64,000 bases of DNA, taken from the NCBI RefSeq assembly GCF_026914265.1, contig NC_069135.1, positions 60,936,738 to 61,000,737 of the forward strand. The letters are read 5' to 3'. A model generated the notes under the pieces. It had not been told where the DNA came from. It worked only from the letters and a program-made list of their open reading frames with translations, and did not search any database. Both the position numbers and the translations under genes were made by a program. Origin of the DNA: Mya arenaria (taxonomy: Eukaryota > Mollusca > Bivalvia > Myida > Myidae). Positions 36,991 to 47,966 of this stretch are shown piece after piece (positions within the stretch are counted from its first letter, which is position 1; each line of letters opens with the position of its first letter).

Positions 36991-39085
36991 TTTAAAATAA
37001 TTTTTATCTTTTAGTCCATTTTGCCCCGTTTTGTCACTTAGATTCCGCGTGTAATTGTACATTTAACGAACTGCCTGTTTTAGTAAATACATGTCCATCT
37101 TTCGCTGATTTGTATTGTTCGTGAGACGTTTACGAAATACACAGGTTATTCTTTGGTTGAAGTTTAAAGACTTCTAAACAAAATTATTTTCTTGATAGTC
37201 ACGTTATCCTTTTTTAAATTGTAAAATAAATGCTATATTTATTTGTTACTACGAAGGATTTCGGTAGACATGAGACCTGCCCTGAGCAGAATGTGACGTC
37301 ATATTATTAGGAACTTTTGAAACTATCCGAAAAAAGTATTGATACAATCTCACGTGCCAAGTCTGCACCATCCGCTAATATTCCAAATTGGATGCTGAAT
37401 TTAGACATTAATCTTGATATATCTTCAGTTGATATAATTCCACCATATGATGACGATGTAACGTTAAAATTTCGCTCGTCAGAGACTTTTTCCGAGCGTG
37501 CTTCTTTGACATTTGTTGAAAATAACTCAGAAGACATGTCGATAACTAAAGTGATTCTGAAAATTATTATCTAAAGAAAGTCACAAACGAAAAAAAAATA
37601 CAGGAAAAGGCTAAAGATGTTTCAATCATCGATAGCAGAAAGCAAGAAGTTTACGCTGACTCCTCAGTTTGGCCAAGAAAGAACAAGAGTGCTTGCCCCT
37701 TATCGAATACGTTCAGAATAGCAACACCATTTTCCGCTGGGTGGACAAAGTCGAAAGATTCAGGTATAGCTTTTTTTTCTTTTCATTAAAATGTAGATGC
37801 TATATTTAAAATAATATATCAAGTGCAATATATTCCGTAATTTAATATTTTGCGGTCTGATTTCAATAATGCCTTATACATAGTGTACCTTTAGGCTACT
37901 TAATAGAATTAAACAAAAGTTACATTTTTGAAGAATAAACTGATTGCTGAAGACTCTTTAATATTGAGCTGTAACTGCACAGGTACATATAGTCACGCCT
38001 TTTGTTTGCATATGAAAAGAAAAAATTTCAGTGTCAACGCTGATTTAAATCAAGTCACAATATTTTGGTGGGGATGCAGTGAATGACAGTCGCACAGCAT
38101 AATTTGAGGGATACAATGTGGGAGTGGCAAACACTAACTCAGTTGTTAAACGTTTTTAAGTAACGTCTTCGTGAATAAGAAACGAAGAAAGAACTCTAAC
38201 CTGCACAGTAGTTGACTGTTGATTTATAAACGACTTCACATTATTGCCTTGATATGTCAAAACACTTTCGACATGACATAATGTTTATATTTATAAGGGC
38301 AACGGCAAAACTGCTCTAAAGTTATTGGTGGCGAATGCATTTAAAGGCTTAAAACACGAGAGTAATGCACATATCTCGTTGTTCCAGTCTTTTTCCCATG
38401 GACTTAGTTAAACATATTATACCAAATATTTGAACTTAACTTTAGATTGTGACAAAAAGAATATTCAAAATTATTTCGTAGTAATTTGACAGGAATTCGG
38501 TAAGCAGAATTCCAACTCGTCTATAATTCTAAACCTTTTTTTTTTCGTTGAATTAAATTTTACATTTTCGAGTTCGATGTAAAATCTTTGCTGCCTATCA
38601 ATGATGACAATAACTTGTCATGTATACATTGGGATGACAGATTGTAAGGCATAATAGTTTTCTGGGTTGGCCTGATGGTCTATTATTATCAGATGATTCA
38701 CCAATTGCTTGATCGACATATTACACAAAAAACAGCGTTCTAAAGTTTCATATCTAGTTTGGTTTAAATATTAACGTCGAGGGAAACGGAATTTTCTTGT
38801 TTTGATAATGTGTCCAAGTGACTTTAAATTAAAACTGTTCTTGATAGTAACATGATACTTATCGGATAAAATTAACTTGCTATAGTAACACAAATAAACA
38901 TGAAAACAGGATGACGGTGTTCTATGGTAAAGAAGTCCTCCTCGCGCATAGAAGGTCGTGGGTTTTAGCCACACCAGGGGTATCATCTCTCAAACTTCCA
39001 TACAGGAAAATATCACTGGTTTCTACGGACTTTTGATAAAGATTGGGTAACATTGTTCCAAAATGTAATTAGACAATTAAACACA
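36991..39085. other. Spacer between units B and C, one unassigned open frame
   Basis: Mostly AT-rich. A frame at 37317-37574 (plus, 85 codons) is not low-complexity (acidic middle, IIPPYDDDVTLKF) and an equally long frame exists on the opposite strand. About 37575-37770 is also compositionally exon-like and is followed by a GTATAG. I cannot assign a family and do not claim a gene. Confidence 0.4.
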
Positions 39086-39089
39086 GCAA

Positions 39090-39850
39090 GTATGTTTCAT
39101 GGTGTTTTGTCCCTGAATGTGAACATGATGAGATTTTCCATTTCATGATGAAATACACATTGTCTTTTTTCTCTGAATGTAAATATGTTGCGATGTTCCT
39201 TCTCAGTATAAAATAAACATGGTAAGGTGTATTTTTCACTGTTTCCGTTCACTATGAGAATAAACTTGAATAGGTGTCTTTTGGTGTCTGAATGTGAACA
39301 TGTTGCGATGTTCCCTCTCAGGATGGAATAACCATGCTTATATGTAGTTTTCGCTGTTTCCTTTCACATTGAGAATAAACTTGAGTAGGTGTATCTGGTC
39401 TCTGAATGTGAACATGTTGTAATGAGCATAAACATGTTAAGCGGTATTTTTACCTGAAAGTAAACATGTTGAGATTTTCCATTAATTATAAGAATAAAGA
39501 TGTTTCAGTGTCTTTATGACTCTGAATGTGAATATGTTGAGATGTTACCTTTCATCACGAAATTAACATGTTAAGATGACATTTGTCCCTGTGTGTGAAC
39601 ATGTTGAGATGTCCTTGCATGATGAAATATCTATGTGTTGATGTCTTGCTGGTCTTAATATGTTGAGATGTTCTCTTTCATGATGAATTATACATGTGCA
39701 TGTGTCTTTTTTGTATCTGAATGTCACATTTTAGATGCCCCTTTTCGCTATGAGCTTAAATATGTAAAGGTGTCATTTTTGTCAATAAATGTGAACATGT
39801 TGTGATTTGCCCTTAGCTCCTAAAAATAAGATTTTGTAATGTTTTCTCCC
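39090..39850. repeat. Degenerate minisatellite of the TGAATGTGAACATGTTGAGA family
   Basis: Units of about 55-75 bp containing CTGAATGTGAACATGTTG, GATGTTCCCTTTCA and GATGAAATACACATG. It is the same family as the 1,184-bp repeats (14488 and 17203). It stops directly before the left end of duplication unit C (about 39870). Confidence 0.85.
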
Positions 39851-39859
39851 TATTAACGA

Positions 39860-40344
39860 CATATAAGAATTTCATTTTAAGGTTTACTCTTTTTATCTCC
39901 CCAAACTGCATTTTAAATATATTGTGATTGTGATTCATCTACCGAGATGGGTTGTGTTTAATAGCGTGTTCTTATTGTAAAATCTTCAAAAAGTTGATCA
40001 ACCATTGCTTTGCTGTTTTTGGAATTAGCTGTTGTGACTTTTGACCATCATTTGATTTGTGTGTTAAAGTTTTGCTGAACGTAGTTGGATACGTTGCTCA
40101 ACAAAATTTCGACATCAGTAAGAACTTTTTTCTCGATGTACTGAAAATTGATACAGCATAAAGTGGTAGGCTTGCATCAATAATTTATGCGAATAATGCC
40201 TTTCCGATGAAGGTAGTTGGAAAACCCCGCTAACATAAAAGGCACCATAATTTCTTTTAATTTTATCCTGAATGGCGTCAGGCTTTGATAATACCTTAAC
40301 AGTTTTAAACATATCATAAGCCCGCAGGTAGTTCCTTTCATTCT
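39860..40344. other. Left end of duplication unit C
   Basis: Homologous to 24991-25280 (GTAAAATCTTCAAAAAGTTG; TTTCCGATGAAGGT; AAGGCACCATAATT). Between shared blocks it has about 90 bp not seen in unit B (about 40028-40160). There is no gene. Confidence 0.55.
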
Positions 40345-40860
40345 TTAATCTTGTAACGTTATAATGAGCATCTTCTGTGATTTAACCTGAAGCATCTGCA
40401 GTAGAGCGTCGACTGTTTGTAGCAGGGCTCCGAGGGCGGCAACATCAGCGTCCGCGCTGTGAGCATTGAAGTTTATGTTTAATATATTTTGGACGATTGC
40501 AGATAGTGTGTAGCTTGTACATCCAGGAAAAATAACTTTGCATAGCCACAAACTATCCGAAAAACCATATATATAATCACTCTTGTGTCAAGAGTTGCAT
40601 TATGTGCTTTAAGGACGGGGTGGTTACACCACTCGGAAACCAAAAACAGACCAGTAAACACGTTCGATGACTCAATCAGTGTCTTGAAATAAACTATTTG
40701 CTCTCCTTGTATCGCGATTCCGGTAAGCGATGTAATGGATGTGAGTAAACGGCCACCTGCGAGAATGGCGCTGTTTCCGTTTTTTGAGAAAATATACGGT
40801 AACATAAGGTGAAATTATTGAGAATGGCTCTATCGCTAACGCTCGCTCCCCCACTCCCAA
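40345..40860 (-). pseudogene. DEDDh 3'-5' exonuclease-like fragment, unit C (one frameshift)
   Basis: The first frame carries GNSAILAGGRLLTSITSLTG, TGIAIQGEQIVYFKTLIES, NVFTGLFLVSEW and HNATLDTRV, the ExoII-type HNAxxD motif. After about 40555 the homologous protein continues in another frame with SLWLCKVIFPGCTSY and NAHSADADVAALGALL, the ExoIII-type HxAxxD motif. This is the pattern of DEDDh nucleases found in PML-like proteins of bivalves, often near transposons. The frame change in the middle and the lack of an N-terminal exonuclease motif make it a fragment. An older, worse-damaged copy is at 26345-25865. Confidence 0.55.
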
Positions 40861-40923
40861 ACATTAAGAGTATACCGAATGCAATCTAACTGTTGCAAAG
40901 AATAATGGTTTGTGAAAGTCCTG

Positions 40924-41668
40924 TTTACAGCTGAATTCTCACAGATTTACCGTTTTTACAACTATTTCATAATTTGTCTTGAAAAGAGCGTAAATATCTG
41001 CAATATTTATACGAAAAGCTACAGAAATAGGCTCAGTAGCAAAATGTTTAAACATAAACCCGGTTTAATGGCACTGGGTAAACCCTTAAGACATAGAACA
41101 TAAAATCACAAACAAGAAACATGAAAGAACAGCACAAAAATTCCACAAACAGCATTGTGTATACATACTATATATAAAAAACTTGTAATGTTTATCAAGA
41201 ATTGTAAGGATCCGCCTTGGAACGGTCAGTAAAATGTTAATTTACTGGGGGGTTAAACCAGTTTATGTGCACAAACCTCACTCTTATCCTAACAATCCTA
41301 AATAAAGATAAAACGCAGAAGTTAAATCTTATCATAGTATGCATTAACTTGAGGAAACTTAACAATAAAACAAATAATAATAAACTTATAGGTAAACCCA
41401 AAGAACTTCTATGATAAGAGATCGCAACACTATCTGCATATTTCCGTTCGAAAATTGATGTTTTATGGCTTAAATCGTTATTATCGGTTAAAGAAAAATA
41501 AAAAATAAAACATCACTTTTTAAAATTCAATATAAAAATCAGACAACTAATTTTGTCAGCAGTCTTATATAAGTGTTTTCTATGCATTTTCTAAAAAATC
41601 GGCTCGTTCGAAGACAAAACAAATAAAATAATTGTCAAAATGTTCAATCTGTGAGAGTACAGCTTTAA
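40924..41668. mobile_element. Non-autonomous inverted-repeat element, long form (745 bp)
   Basis: The left end TTTACAGCTGAATTCTCACA and right end CTGTGAGAGTACAGCTTTAA are inverted repeats of each other. The same family has a 506-bp copy at 44758-45263 and a truncated copy at 23430-23564. The extra length lies in the middle (about 41140-41430). There is no coding capacity; it is MITE-like. Confidence 0.7.
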
Positions 41669-41950
41669 ACCTGAAATGTCGAACGTTTCCAGAACATTAT
41701 TTTTTAGACAATTAGTTACCTTTTTTTTCGGAAAAGTTTGTTAACTACATACTCTTATATAACATTATAGAACAAAACAAATTAGTGTCGCTGAACGTTA
41801 TTGTGCGTTCATGTCGGTGTGCGCTAATGCGGGTTCGCAGATGTGCGTGTATGCGCATGCGTGCACGTGTATGTGTGTGAGTCTCAGGGATTGGCCGCAA
41901 AGCAATGTTTCGACAAAACTGTCATCTTGATTAATGGATAAAGCAACAGA

Positions 41951-42180
41951 TGCTTCACTCGATGTGAAAAATGGTATGGTGTTATATAGCGTCGTTTTGC
42001 ACTAACCGACGACTCGTATATAAGTTATATTAGCAAAACGGAGGAAAAATATCTAATACTTCATTCTGGTCAATTCTGGTCAATTTGCATATAGTTATGT
42101 TGAACGTCAATTGGACATAGGTGATGCCTTTGATGCCGGACAAATCCCCGTTATGATACGCAGGACATACAACAGCATTT
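41951..42180 (+). promoter_or_regulatory. Conserved TATA-containing block, unit C copy
   Basis: GATGTGAAAAATGGTATG, GCACTAACCGACGACTCGT, then ATATAAG and GATGCCTTTGATGCCGGACA, closely matching 26938-27165 and 55697-55925. Position is constant relative to the propeller exon (about 1.4-1.6 kb downstream of its stop in C and D). Function is unknown. Confidence 0.3.
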
Positions 42181-42185
42181 TTATT

Positions 42186-42822
42186 TCAAAGGGACTCGTT
42201 CATGGTTTGTAGAATGCACTTTTTCTTCATTTGTTTCAAACGAAATAAATGCCAGTTGCACCCTTTTTACAATTGTTGATATATGCCAAACAAATTGTCT
42301 TGAATTGCACGATTTCCACACCCGTTACAAATCAACTGAAGGCTGTTGTTAGATTGGTTGATTGATATTATCACGCGAAACTTTCAGTTTATTTAAGAAA
42401 TGTTCGAAATTCCAGAAACTTGTGAATGAGTTTGAGTGACCGAGTTATATTTGGGCTGTGCGAGCGGGATTTTTCGAATAAATAAAGCTGCCAAATAAGA
42501 CCACTTTTTTATACAGTCGAACCCCATCGGCTGGAACTACCAGGGACCATCGAAAATACCTCGAGTCTCGGAAAATTCGAGCCAAGCTATAATGCTTTCC
42601 CTTAGTATGAAATCGGTTTTTTACATCAGTTAGACATAACAAGGAATTCGAACCAAGCGAGTTCGGACCAACGGGATTAGACTGTACTATACTTGTATTT
42701 TTGCTGCTATTTAGGTATCATAATAAATAAAGTAAAATATAGTAAAATGATAATACGATATGTCAGTTCAGATGTATTACTTTGGAAATATGTTTTGGTA
42801 CAAAACCCCAGTCCCTTTAAAA
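42186..42822. mobile_element. Terminal-inverted-repeat element (CAAAGGGACTCGTTCATG), unit C, with nested pogo-like MITE
   Basis: Starts TCAAAGGGACTCGTTCATGG and ends CCAGTCCCTTTAA, inverted repeats. It is about 637 bp and has no coding frame. The unit D copy (55930-56602) has the same termini and the same nested MITE; the unit B copy lacks its right part. The insertion therefore predates the C/D split. Confidence 0.6.
42514..42684. mobile_element. Pogo/Tigger-like MITE, 171 bp, unit C
   Basis: Termini CAGTCGAACCCC and GGGATTAGACTG flanked by TA on both sides (42512-42513 and 42685-42686). CAGTCGAACCCC ends with TA target duplication are typical of pogo/Tigger-type Tc1-mariner elements. It sits inside the larger inverted-repeat element. 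Confidence 0.75.
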
Positions 42823-43587
42823 ACTTTTATGACATTATTTACATCTAGTACACCAATGTTTACACAATTTATTCGAAATATATAGGAGGTTACAAATTGC
42901 ACATTGGTCAATGTCTGTTTAATCATTCAACTAATATAGGAGAAAACTATTTTAACTATGGTCAATGTCTGTTTAAACATTCAACTAATATAGGAGGAAA
43001 CTATTTTAACTATGGTCAATGTCTGTTTAAATAGTTCTGTCCACTTTATGGAAACAATTCACACTTAGGTCAATGTCTATAGAGTTATTCATTCAATATA
43101 CATGTATAAGGACACGTACATGTATGTTTAATTTCAATATAAACATATTATAAACATCATATTTAATAAATACAAACGGCATGAACAAATGACACATCGT
43201 GTCGATTACTCTATATTCTTAATAATTCAATTACACAAAAACAATGTTTGATTAAACATTCACACATTTTACATAAACTTCGTTTATATGTGGTAAGAAG
43301 CCAACTTGTAAGTATAATTTATACACAATCAGCTACTACCATTTCAACTAATGATACACATTCTCTTACTCGTTTATTCATTTCTAATACGCGACATTTA
43401 GAATTCAACATAATTTTAACGTCTTGTTATCCGTTAAATACTGTCACAAGAACTGAATTGCGCGATATGTGCAATTTAGCATTGTTTAAGCGTGCTTTCA
43501 GTATGATACTGTGCATCAGAATCGTTCCTAAACATATCAATTGCTTTACACCGGATATAGCTTTCACTCATATTAATTGGTAATAAC
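42823..43587. other. 3' flank of copy C
   Basis: Shared with units B and D (GGTCAATGTCTGTTTAA; TACATGTATAAGGACACGTA; CACATTTTACATAAACTTCG). A 58-bp direct repeat (AACTATGGTCAATGTCTGTT) occurs at about 42953 and 43010. No coding feature; the 3' UTR is probably here, but I cannot fix a polyadenylation site. Confidence 0.5.
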
Positions 43588-44447
43588 CTATACCAAGTTG
43601 AATACTTTCACGAAATTCTCCAATTCAGGTTTGTTATCAGAACTGCAGGTGACAAACATCATTTTCTTTTGTGGACAGTAAGCCACACTGTGTGGACTCT
43701 CTATCTCCTCTTCCTTCCCCAGCAGTTTGGTTATCTTGCCGGTGAGCGTGTCTAGTAGCAGAATGTTGTTACTGTGCCTCCCACACACGAGCAGCTGGTT
43801 TTCTCCCACAGCTGTCAGACCTCGTGGTAATCTCAGTGTATGGTCTTGGAAGGTCTGGATGACATCGAGTGAGATGTTCAGCTTGGTTATGGTGTTGGTG
43901 CCAATGTCTGTGACATATATTACCGGAGGAGTCTGACTCTCCCTGGTCACTGTCAGATACCAGGGATCCTGAAACAAAGGTACTCCACTGCTGTCTTTGT
44001 ACACACTCTTCTTCACCTTTCCCTTCATGTCCATCAACACAACCTTACCTGGGGAGGTGAAAGACACTATCAAGTTGTCATCACAGAAATCTATTCCACG
44101 ACATTCTCCATCCACTTTAACTACATTCTGTAGCGTGACTTTTTTCTGAGTAGAAACGAACTGTATCTTCTTCTCCAAAGGCAGAGTGGCGGCTGCCCTG
44201 TCCCCGGGCAGGAGACACATATCCCAAGGCTGACCTGGCAGTTTCACCTGAGACACCATCTTGTTATTCTCGGTGTCCACCAGCTTCAATGAGCGATTAC
44301 AGCAGTCAGCCAGTAGAAGCCTCTCCCCGGTCAGGAGGGTCACACTGGTCAGGAAGCAGTCAAGAGTTTCACCTAATGTTTTCACTGAAATGTCAGGCTG
44401 ACTGATGAACTTTGCCCGGCTAAGGTCTGCACCGTCTTTGAAGTGGA
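43588..44447 (-). CDS. B-box/propeller TRIM-like protein, copy C, C-terminal NHL-like propeller exon
   Basis: The exon follows ATTTTCAG in phase 1 and encodes about 286 residues to the stop at 43588. Blade motifs are LLLADCCNRSLKLVD, PWDMCLLPGDRAAATLP, GIDFCDDNLIVSFTSPGKVVLMD, TPPVIYVTDIGTNTITKLN, AVGENQLLVCGRHSNNILLLD and HSVAYCPQKKMMFVTC, ending VKVFNLV like copies B and D. It is intact, with no stop or frameshift. The residues before the blades (FKDGADLSRAKF) match FKDSADLSRVMF in B, confirming the acceptor. It pairs with the B-box exon at 47962 (619-residue long form if the AAAAAG/GTTTGG donor is used). Confidence 0.85.
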
Positions 44448-44757
44448 CTGAAAATTAATAATTAAAATAATAAAGATCAACTAAGTAATCATAATTGATC
44501 TTTTTATAAAATTAATCCTATTGCCGATAGTCCATATATTTTACCGCAACGATATACAAAATGCTGTTTAGTATTGAGTTGCCTATTTATTTTTATATAA
44601 AATATAAAAGTATGCGATATTCATTTTTGTATATTAGACGAGTTTTCATTCAATACATTGTATTCAAAAGGATCTTAAAGTACACTTGTCAGCCAAAGAC
44701 ATAACATATATAAGAGTACCATTAATATATATATATTTAAAAATGATCGATAACATT

Positions 44758-45263
44758 TTAAAGCAGCACTCTCACAGATATACCGTTTTTACAACTTTTT
44801 AATTTATTTTTTTGTCTTTTTTGTGCTGTTCTATGTTTCTTGTTTGTGATTTTGTGTTCTATGTCTTTGGCGTTTGCCCATTGCCACTAAACAGGTTTTA
44901 TATTTAAACTTTTTGCTTCTGAGCATGTTTCTGTTGCTTTTTGCATATATATTGGAAAGAGCAAATTCTTGCGTAAATAACTGCAAACCAATGGTAAAAG
45001 ATTGCTGACAAAAGATCAGATCGCAGATTTTCATATTTCCGTTCGAAAATTAATGGTTTATGGCTTAAACCGTAACTAACGGTTTAAGAAAAATGCATAA
45101 AACATATTTTTTTAACTAAGATATCAAAATATGTGATCAAATCTTTTGTCAGCAGTCTTATATAACTGGTTTCCATGCATTTCCGCAAAACAATGGCTCG
45201 TTTCAAGACAAAAAATAAAAAAAAAGTTGTCAAAACGTTCAATCTGTGAGAGTGCAGCTTTAA
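44758..45263. mobile_element. Non-autonomous inverted-repeat element, short form (506 bp)
   Basis: Left TTTAAAGCAGCACTCTCACA and right CTGTGAGAGTGCAGCTTTAA are inverted repeats. There is no frame with coding potential. It is in the intron of copy C only, so it inserted after the units split or was lost elsewhere. Confidence 0.75.
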
Positions 45264-45309
45264 TGGCAATTGAAATTTATATCTACAAGAACCCACGAGA
45301 GTCGAATAC

Positions 45310-45790
45310 CAGTGTGTGCATACCACGTCATAAATTGCGTCATAAATGCTATGACGGAAGGCAATATTTTGCTTCGAATAAAGACTTTAAACAAAGATAA
45401 CTTCACTATTTCTTCACCGTTTTAAATGAACCATAGCGCAGTCTACGCCGCTTACGGAGCCCCGCCTTTTGTCGTTTACCAGAGTTTGAGAGTTGAGTTT
45501 CTTAAAACACTTCGAAAACAACTTTTCACAATACGGCCGTCTGACGGAGCGCAATCAAAACATTATTTTGGAATTAGGTTTGTCGAAACTGAATAAAACT
45601 AATCACCCTATCAAACTTCGGTAATCAAAATGAAGGCGGGGCTCTTAAAGCGGCATAGACTTCCTTTGTTTTATTTAAAATGGTGTAGTAAAAGACAAGT
45701 TATCTTTGATTTAAGTATTTATATTAAGTCAAATGTTGCCTTCCGACGTAGCATATATGACGTAATTGATCACGTGGTATACACACACTG
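45310..45790. mobile_element. Long-inverted-repeat MITE with AATAC target-site duplication (481 bp)
   Basis: The two ends CAGTGTGTGCATACCACGT and ACGTGGTATACACACACTG are inverted. The inverted similarity continues inwards for about 170 bp (GACGGAAGGCAATATTTTG / CAAATGTTGCCTTCCGACG; GGAGCCCCGCCTT / AAGGCGGGGCTC). AATAC is present immediately outside each end. This is a fold-back type non-autonomous DNA element with no coding frame. Confidence 0.8.
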
Positions 45791-46486
45791 AATACGATAT
45801 TCCGGATCAAAACGCAATATTAGTTAGCCTTTTTTAAATATGTTACTGGCTAAATGTCTTAAAAGACACATGTTTTCATAATAAATGCAATTTTAATTAC
45901 GCAATATTACATGTATGTTAAATGACGTCATTTCAACATTGTCACATTTTTTCATTCGGAGCTCCACGGCCATTTTTATCGAAAACAACTTCAAATATAT
46001 GCTTTCATATCAGTTGAACCAGTTCGTAAATTTTTGAATTAAATCATCAATTAAATTTAGTGTTTTAGAGTTTTATTTATTGATCTATGTTTAAATTGAT
46101 TGCCAGTGAAGTGTTTTATTACAAACATAGTAAAGATATCCATGAGTCTTAAGTCATTAACTGCTAAATTAAATTACTACGCGATCTACTTGCAGCGAAC
46201 ATTCCAATCTCTGAGTATGTGAACAGTCCATATACATCCGATGTTGTTTTCGATGAAATGGCGGAGGAGTTCCGAATGCATTTTTTGTGATGTGACGTCA
46301 GCAGAGTAGAATACAGCCATGTTTCACTGACAGAAGTGGAATACTTATAAATACCGTATTGTAATACCCAAATAATATGGTGTATAGCATTCTTAAATAT
46401 ATGCCATATGTTTACTTGGATCTTAATTTCATTTGCGCAATATTATTTGTCGTGGTACTTAATTATTTTGCTTTCGTTTAGTACCT

Positions 46487-46728
46487 TTAATACAACATAG
46501 CTTTTAACGCAGCGCCAACGTGTCTGGTTAGCTTGGTGACATCATAAGGCTTTTGAAAGTAGACTGTATTACAGAGGGCAATGTCAAATTTATCTGTGGT
46601 TGTACACAAACCTTTTGGTGATACACCTGGAATGTGTTTCTGTTGTTGCTGAATCGTCTCGAGTTGCCGTGGTTGCTGCTCCTTCTGTTGCTGTCGTTCT
46701 TGCTGCCCTACAGCCGAAGTTAATTCGC
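46487..46728 (-). CDS. Possible alternative terminal exon of copy C (Gln-rich tail)
   Basis: After an AATTCCAG acceptor, an 80-codon frame runs to a TAA at 46487. It encodes a Gln-rich stretch (QQERQQQKEQQPRQLE) and a tail (TKLTRHVGAALKAML) that match the end of the unspliced copy B exon (LTRHIDAALKAML). It has no ATG of its own, and the acceptor is phase 1, the same phase as the propeller acceptors. The same 3' region also exists next to the copy C exon (46860-46960), where a stop at 46940 cuts it short, so this is a local tandem duplicate whose frame stayed open. It could be spliced as an alternative short-form ending or be a relic. Confidence 0.4.
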
Positions 46729-46939
46729 CTGGAATTATGATTGTTATAGATTAATAATATATACCGTAACCTTTTACCTAAACCATATTGTATATATTAT
46801 TCAAAATAGATGCCTTAAGTTTATTTGGATCTCAAATTTATTTGAAAAATATTATTTGTCGAAGTACTTCATTCTGTTATTGTAAAGCACAGGCTTTTGA
46901 AATCAGATTCATCAACTGCATTACTAAGGAAATGTCAAA

Positions 46940-47962
46940 TTAGTCATTGGTTGTACCCAAACCTTTTTGGGATACAGCTTTCATGTGTTTGTGGTGTTGT
47001 TGCGTCGTCTCCTGTTGCCGTTGTTCTTGCTTCGTTTGCTGTTGTCGTTTATGCTGCCCTAACGCCGAGCTTGATTCGACCTCTTCCAACCGTCCTATTG
47101 CTTTTTCAGAAGCTATTAACTGCTCAGTTGCGGTGTCCATGTGAAACGTGTATCGGGGAACTTCATTCCTCCTGCTCACCTCTTGAATGGCTGCCTGGAG
47201 ACCCGCCAGTTCTTTTATAGCTCGCTTTCCTACTATTAACAGCTGATTGCTGTTGTCATCCTGTGCTTGTAGCTCCGACTTTATTTTTTCAATGGATGAT
47301 TTCATGTTTGTGCATTTTGATTTCAGTTCATCTAGCAGTGTTTTGGATGTTCGTATCTTCTGATCAATTTCTGCCAAGAGTTCGTTTTCCCTTTTATCTA
47401 GGTACTGGTTAATTTCAGTCCTACATTTGTGAAGCTCATTGATATTGGTAAGGCTTTCTTCGTCAACTGATTTCATGATCGCCTGTATGTCGTTTGACAG
47501 TTTGCCAATATCACTTGCCGTCTTGACAAATCCTGTTTTAAGGCTGTTGTATTCTGCACCCTCCTTGTATCGTTTTGCCACTTGCGAAATTTTCTCTACC
47601 TTACAAGAGCGATGTTCTTCATTTTCAATTAAACAGTCTCCACACAAAAGTATATCATGTCGCGGACAGTAATATTTAATGAACTCTTTAGCATGACGCT
47701 GACATGTTTCTGTAAACTTTTCATCTTCATTCTCTTCGCGGAATGAGGAAGGCATACTGTCCTTGTCCTGGAGAACGTGACTTTTGGTTATTTTCTGGTT
47801 CCGGTGTACTCGGGCACAGTTAGAACACAGGAACTCCTTGCAGACGGGACAGAAGGCCTCTGGGAGGATTTTTTTGCCGTCCCCCGCGCATGGCTGGCAG
47901 TAGGTGAGGTCAGGCGCCGATCCAGATGCCATTTGTGCCTTTCGTCCGGGAACTGCATCCAT
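46940..47962 (-). CDS. B-box/coiled-coil TRIM-like protein, copy C, N-terminal exon
   Basis: Starts [12 protein letters not shown] at 47962, four bases after a GTACTCAG acceptor. An in-frame ATG 30 bases upstream (47992) lies in the presumed intron and is not conserved. Both B-boxes are complete (C22...H62 and C87...C120 by alignment, CGDC kept), followed by a coiled coil (about 130-270) and a short Gln-rich linker (QHKRQQQTKQEQRQQE). Unspliced, it stops at 46940 (340 residues). A phase-1 donor-like AAAAAG/GTTTGG at 46963/46962 fits both the propeller exon (44447) and the Gln-rich exon (46728). It is closest to copy A and copy B in sequence, for example SHVLQDKDSMPSSF. Confidence 0.87.
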   Translation of the reverse strand: MDAVPGRKAQMASGSAPDLTYCQPCAGDGKKILPEAFCPVCKEFLCSNCARVHRNQKITKSHVLQDKDSMPSSFREENEDEKFTETCQRHAKEFIKYYCPRHDILLCGDCLIENEEHRSCKVEKISQVAKRYKEGAEYNSLKTGFVKTASDIGKLSNDIQAIMKSVDEESLTNINELHKCRTEINQYLDKRENELLAEIDQKIRTSKTLLDELKSKCTNMKSSIEKIKSELQAQDDNSNQLLIVGKRAIKELAGLQAAIQEVSRRNEVPRYTFHMDTATEQLIASEKAIGRLEEVESSSALGQHKRQQQTKQEQRQQETTQQHHKHMKAVSQKGLGTTND

Positions 47963-47966
47963 TTTC

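Larger units (their letters stand above)
44448..46486 (-). other. Intron region of copy C
   Basis: Contains two inverted-repeat elements (44758-45263 and 45310-45790) and, from about 45850 to 46500, sequence homologous to the copy B intron (30200-30720). No further coding exon is seen in this part. Confidence 0.6.

Noticed and set aside
37307..37574. New gene in the B-C spacer
   Set aside because: Equal-length frames on both strands, no recognised domain and no clear splice support; left as unassigned.
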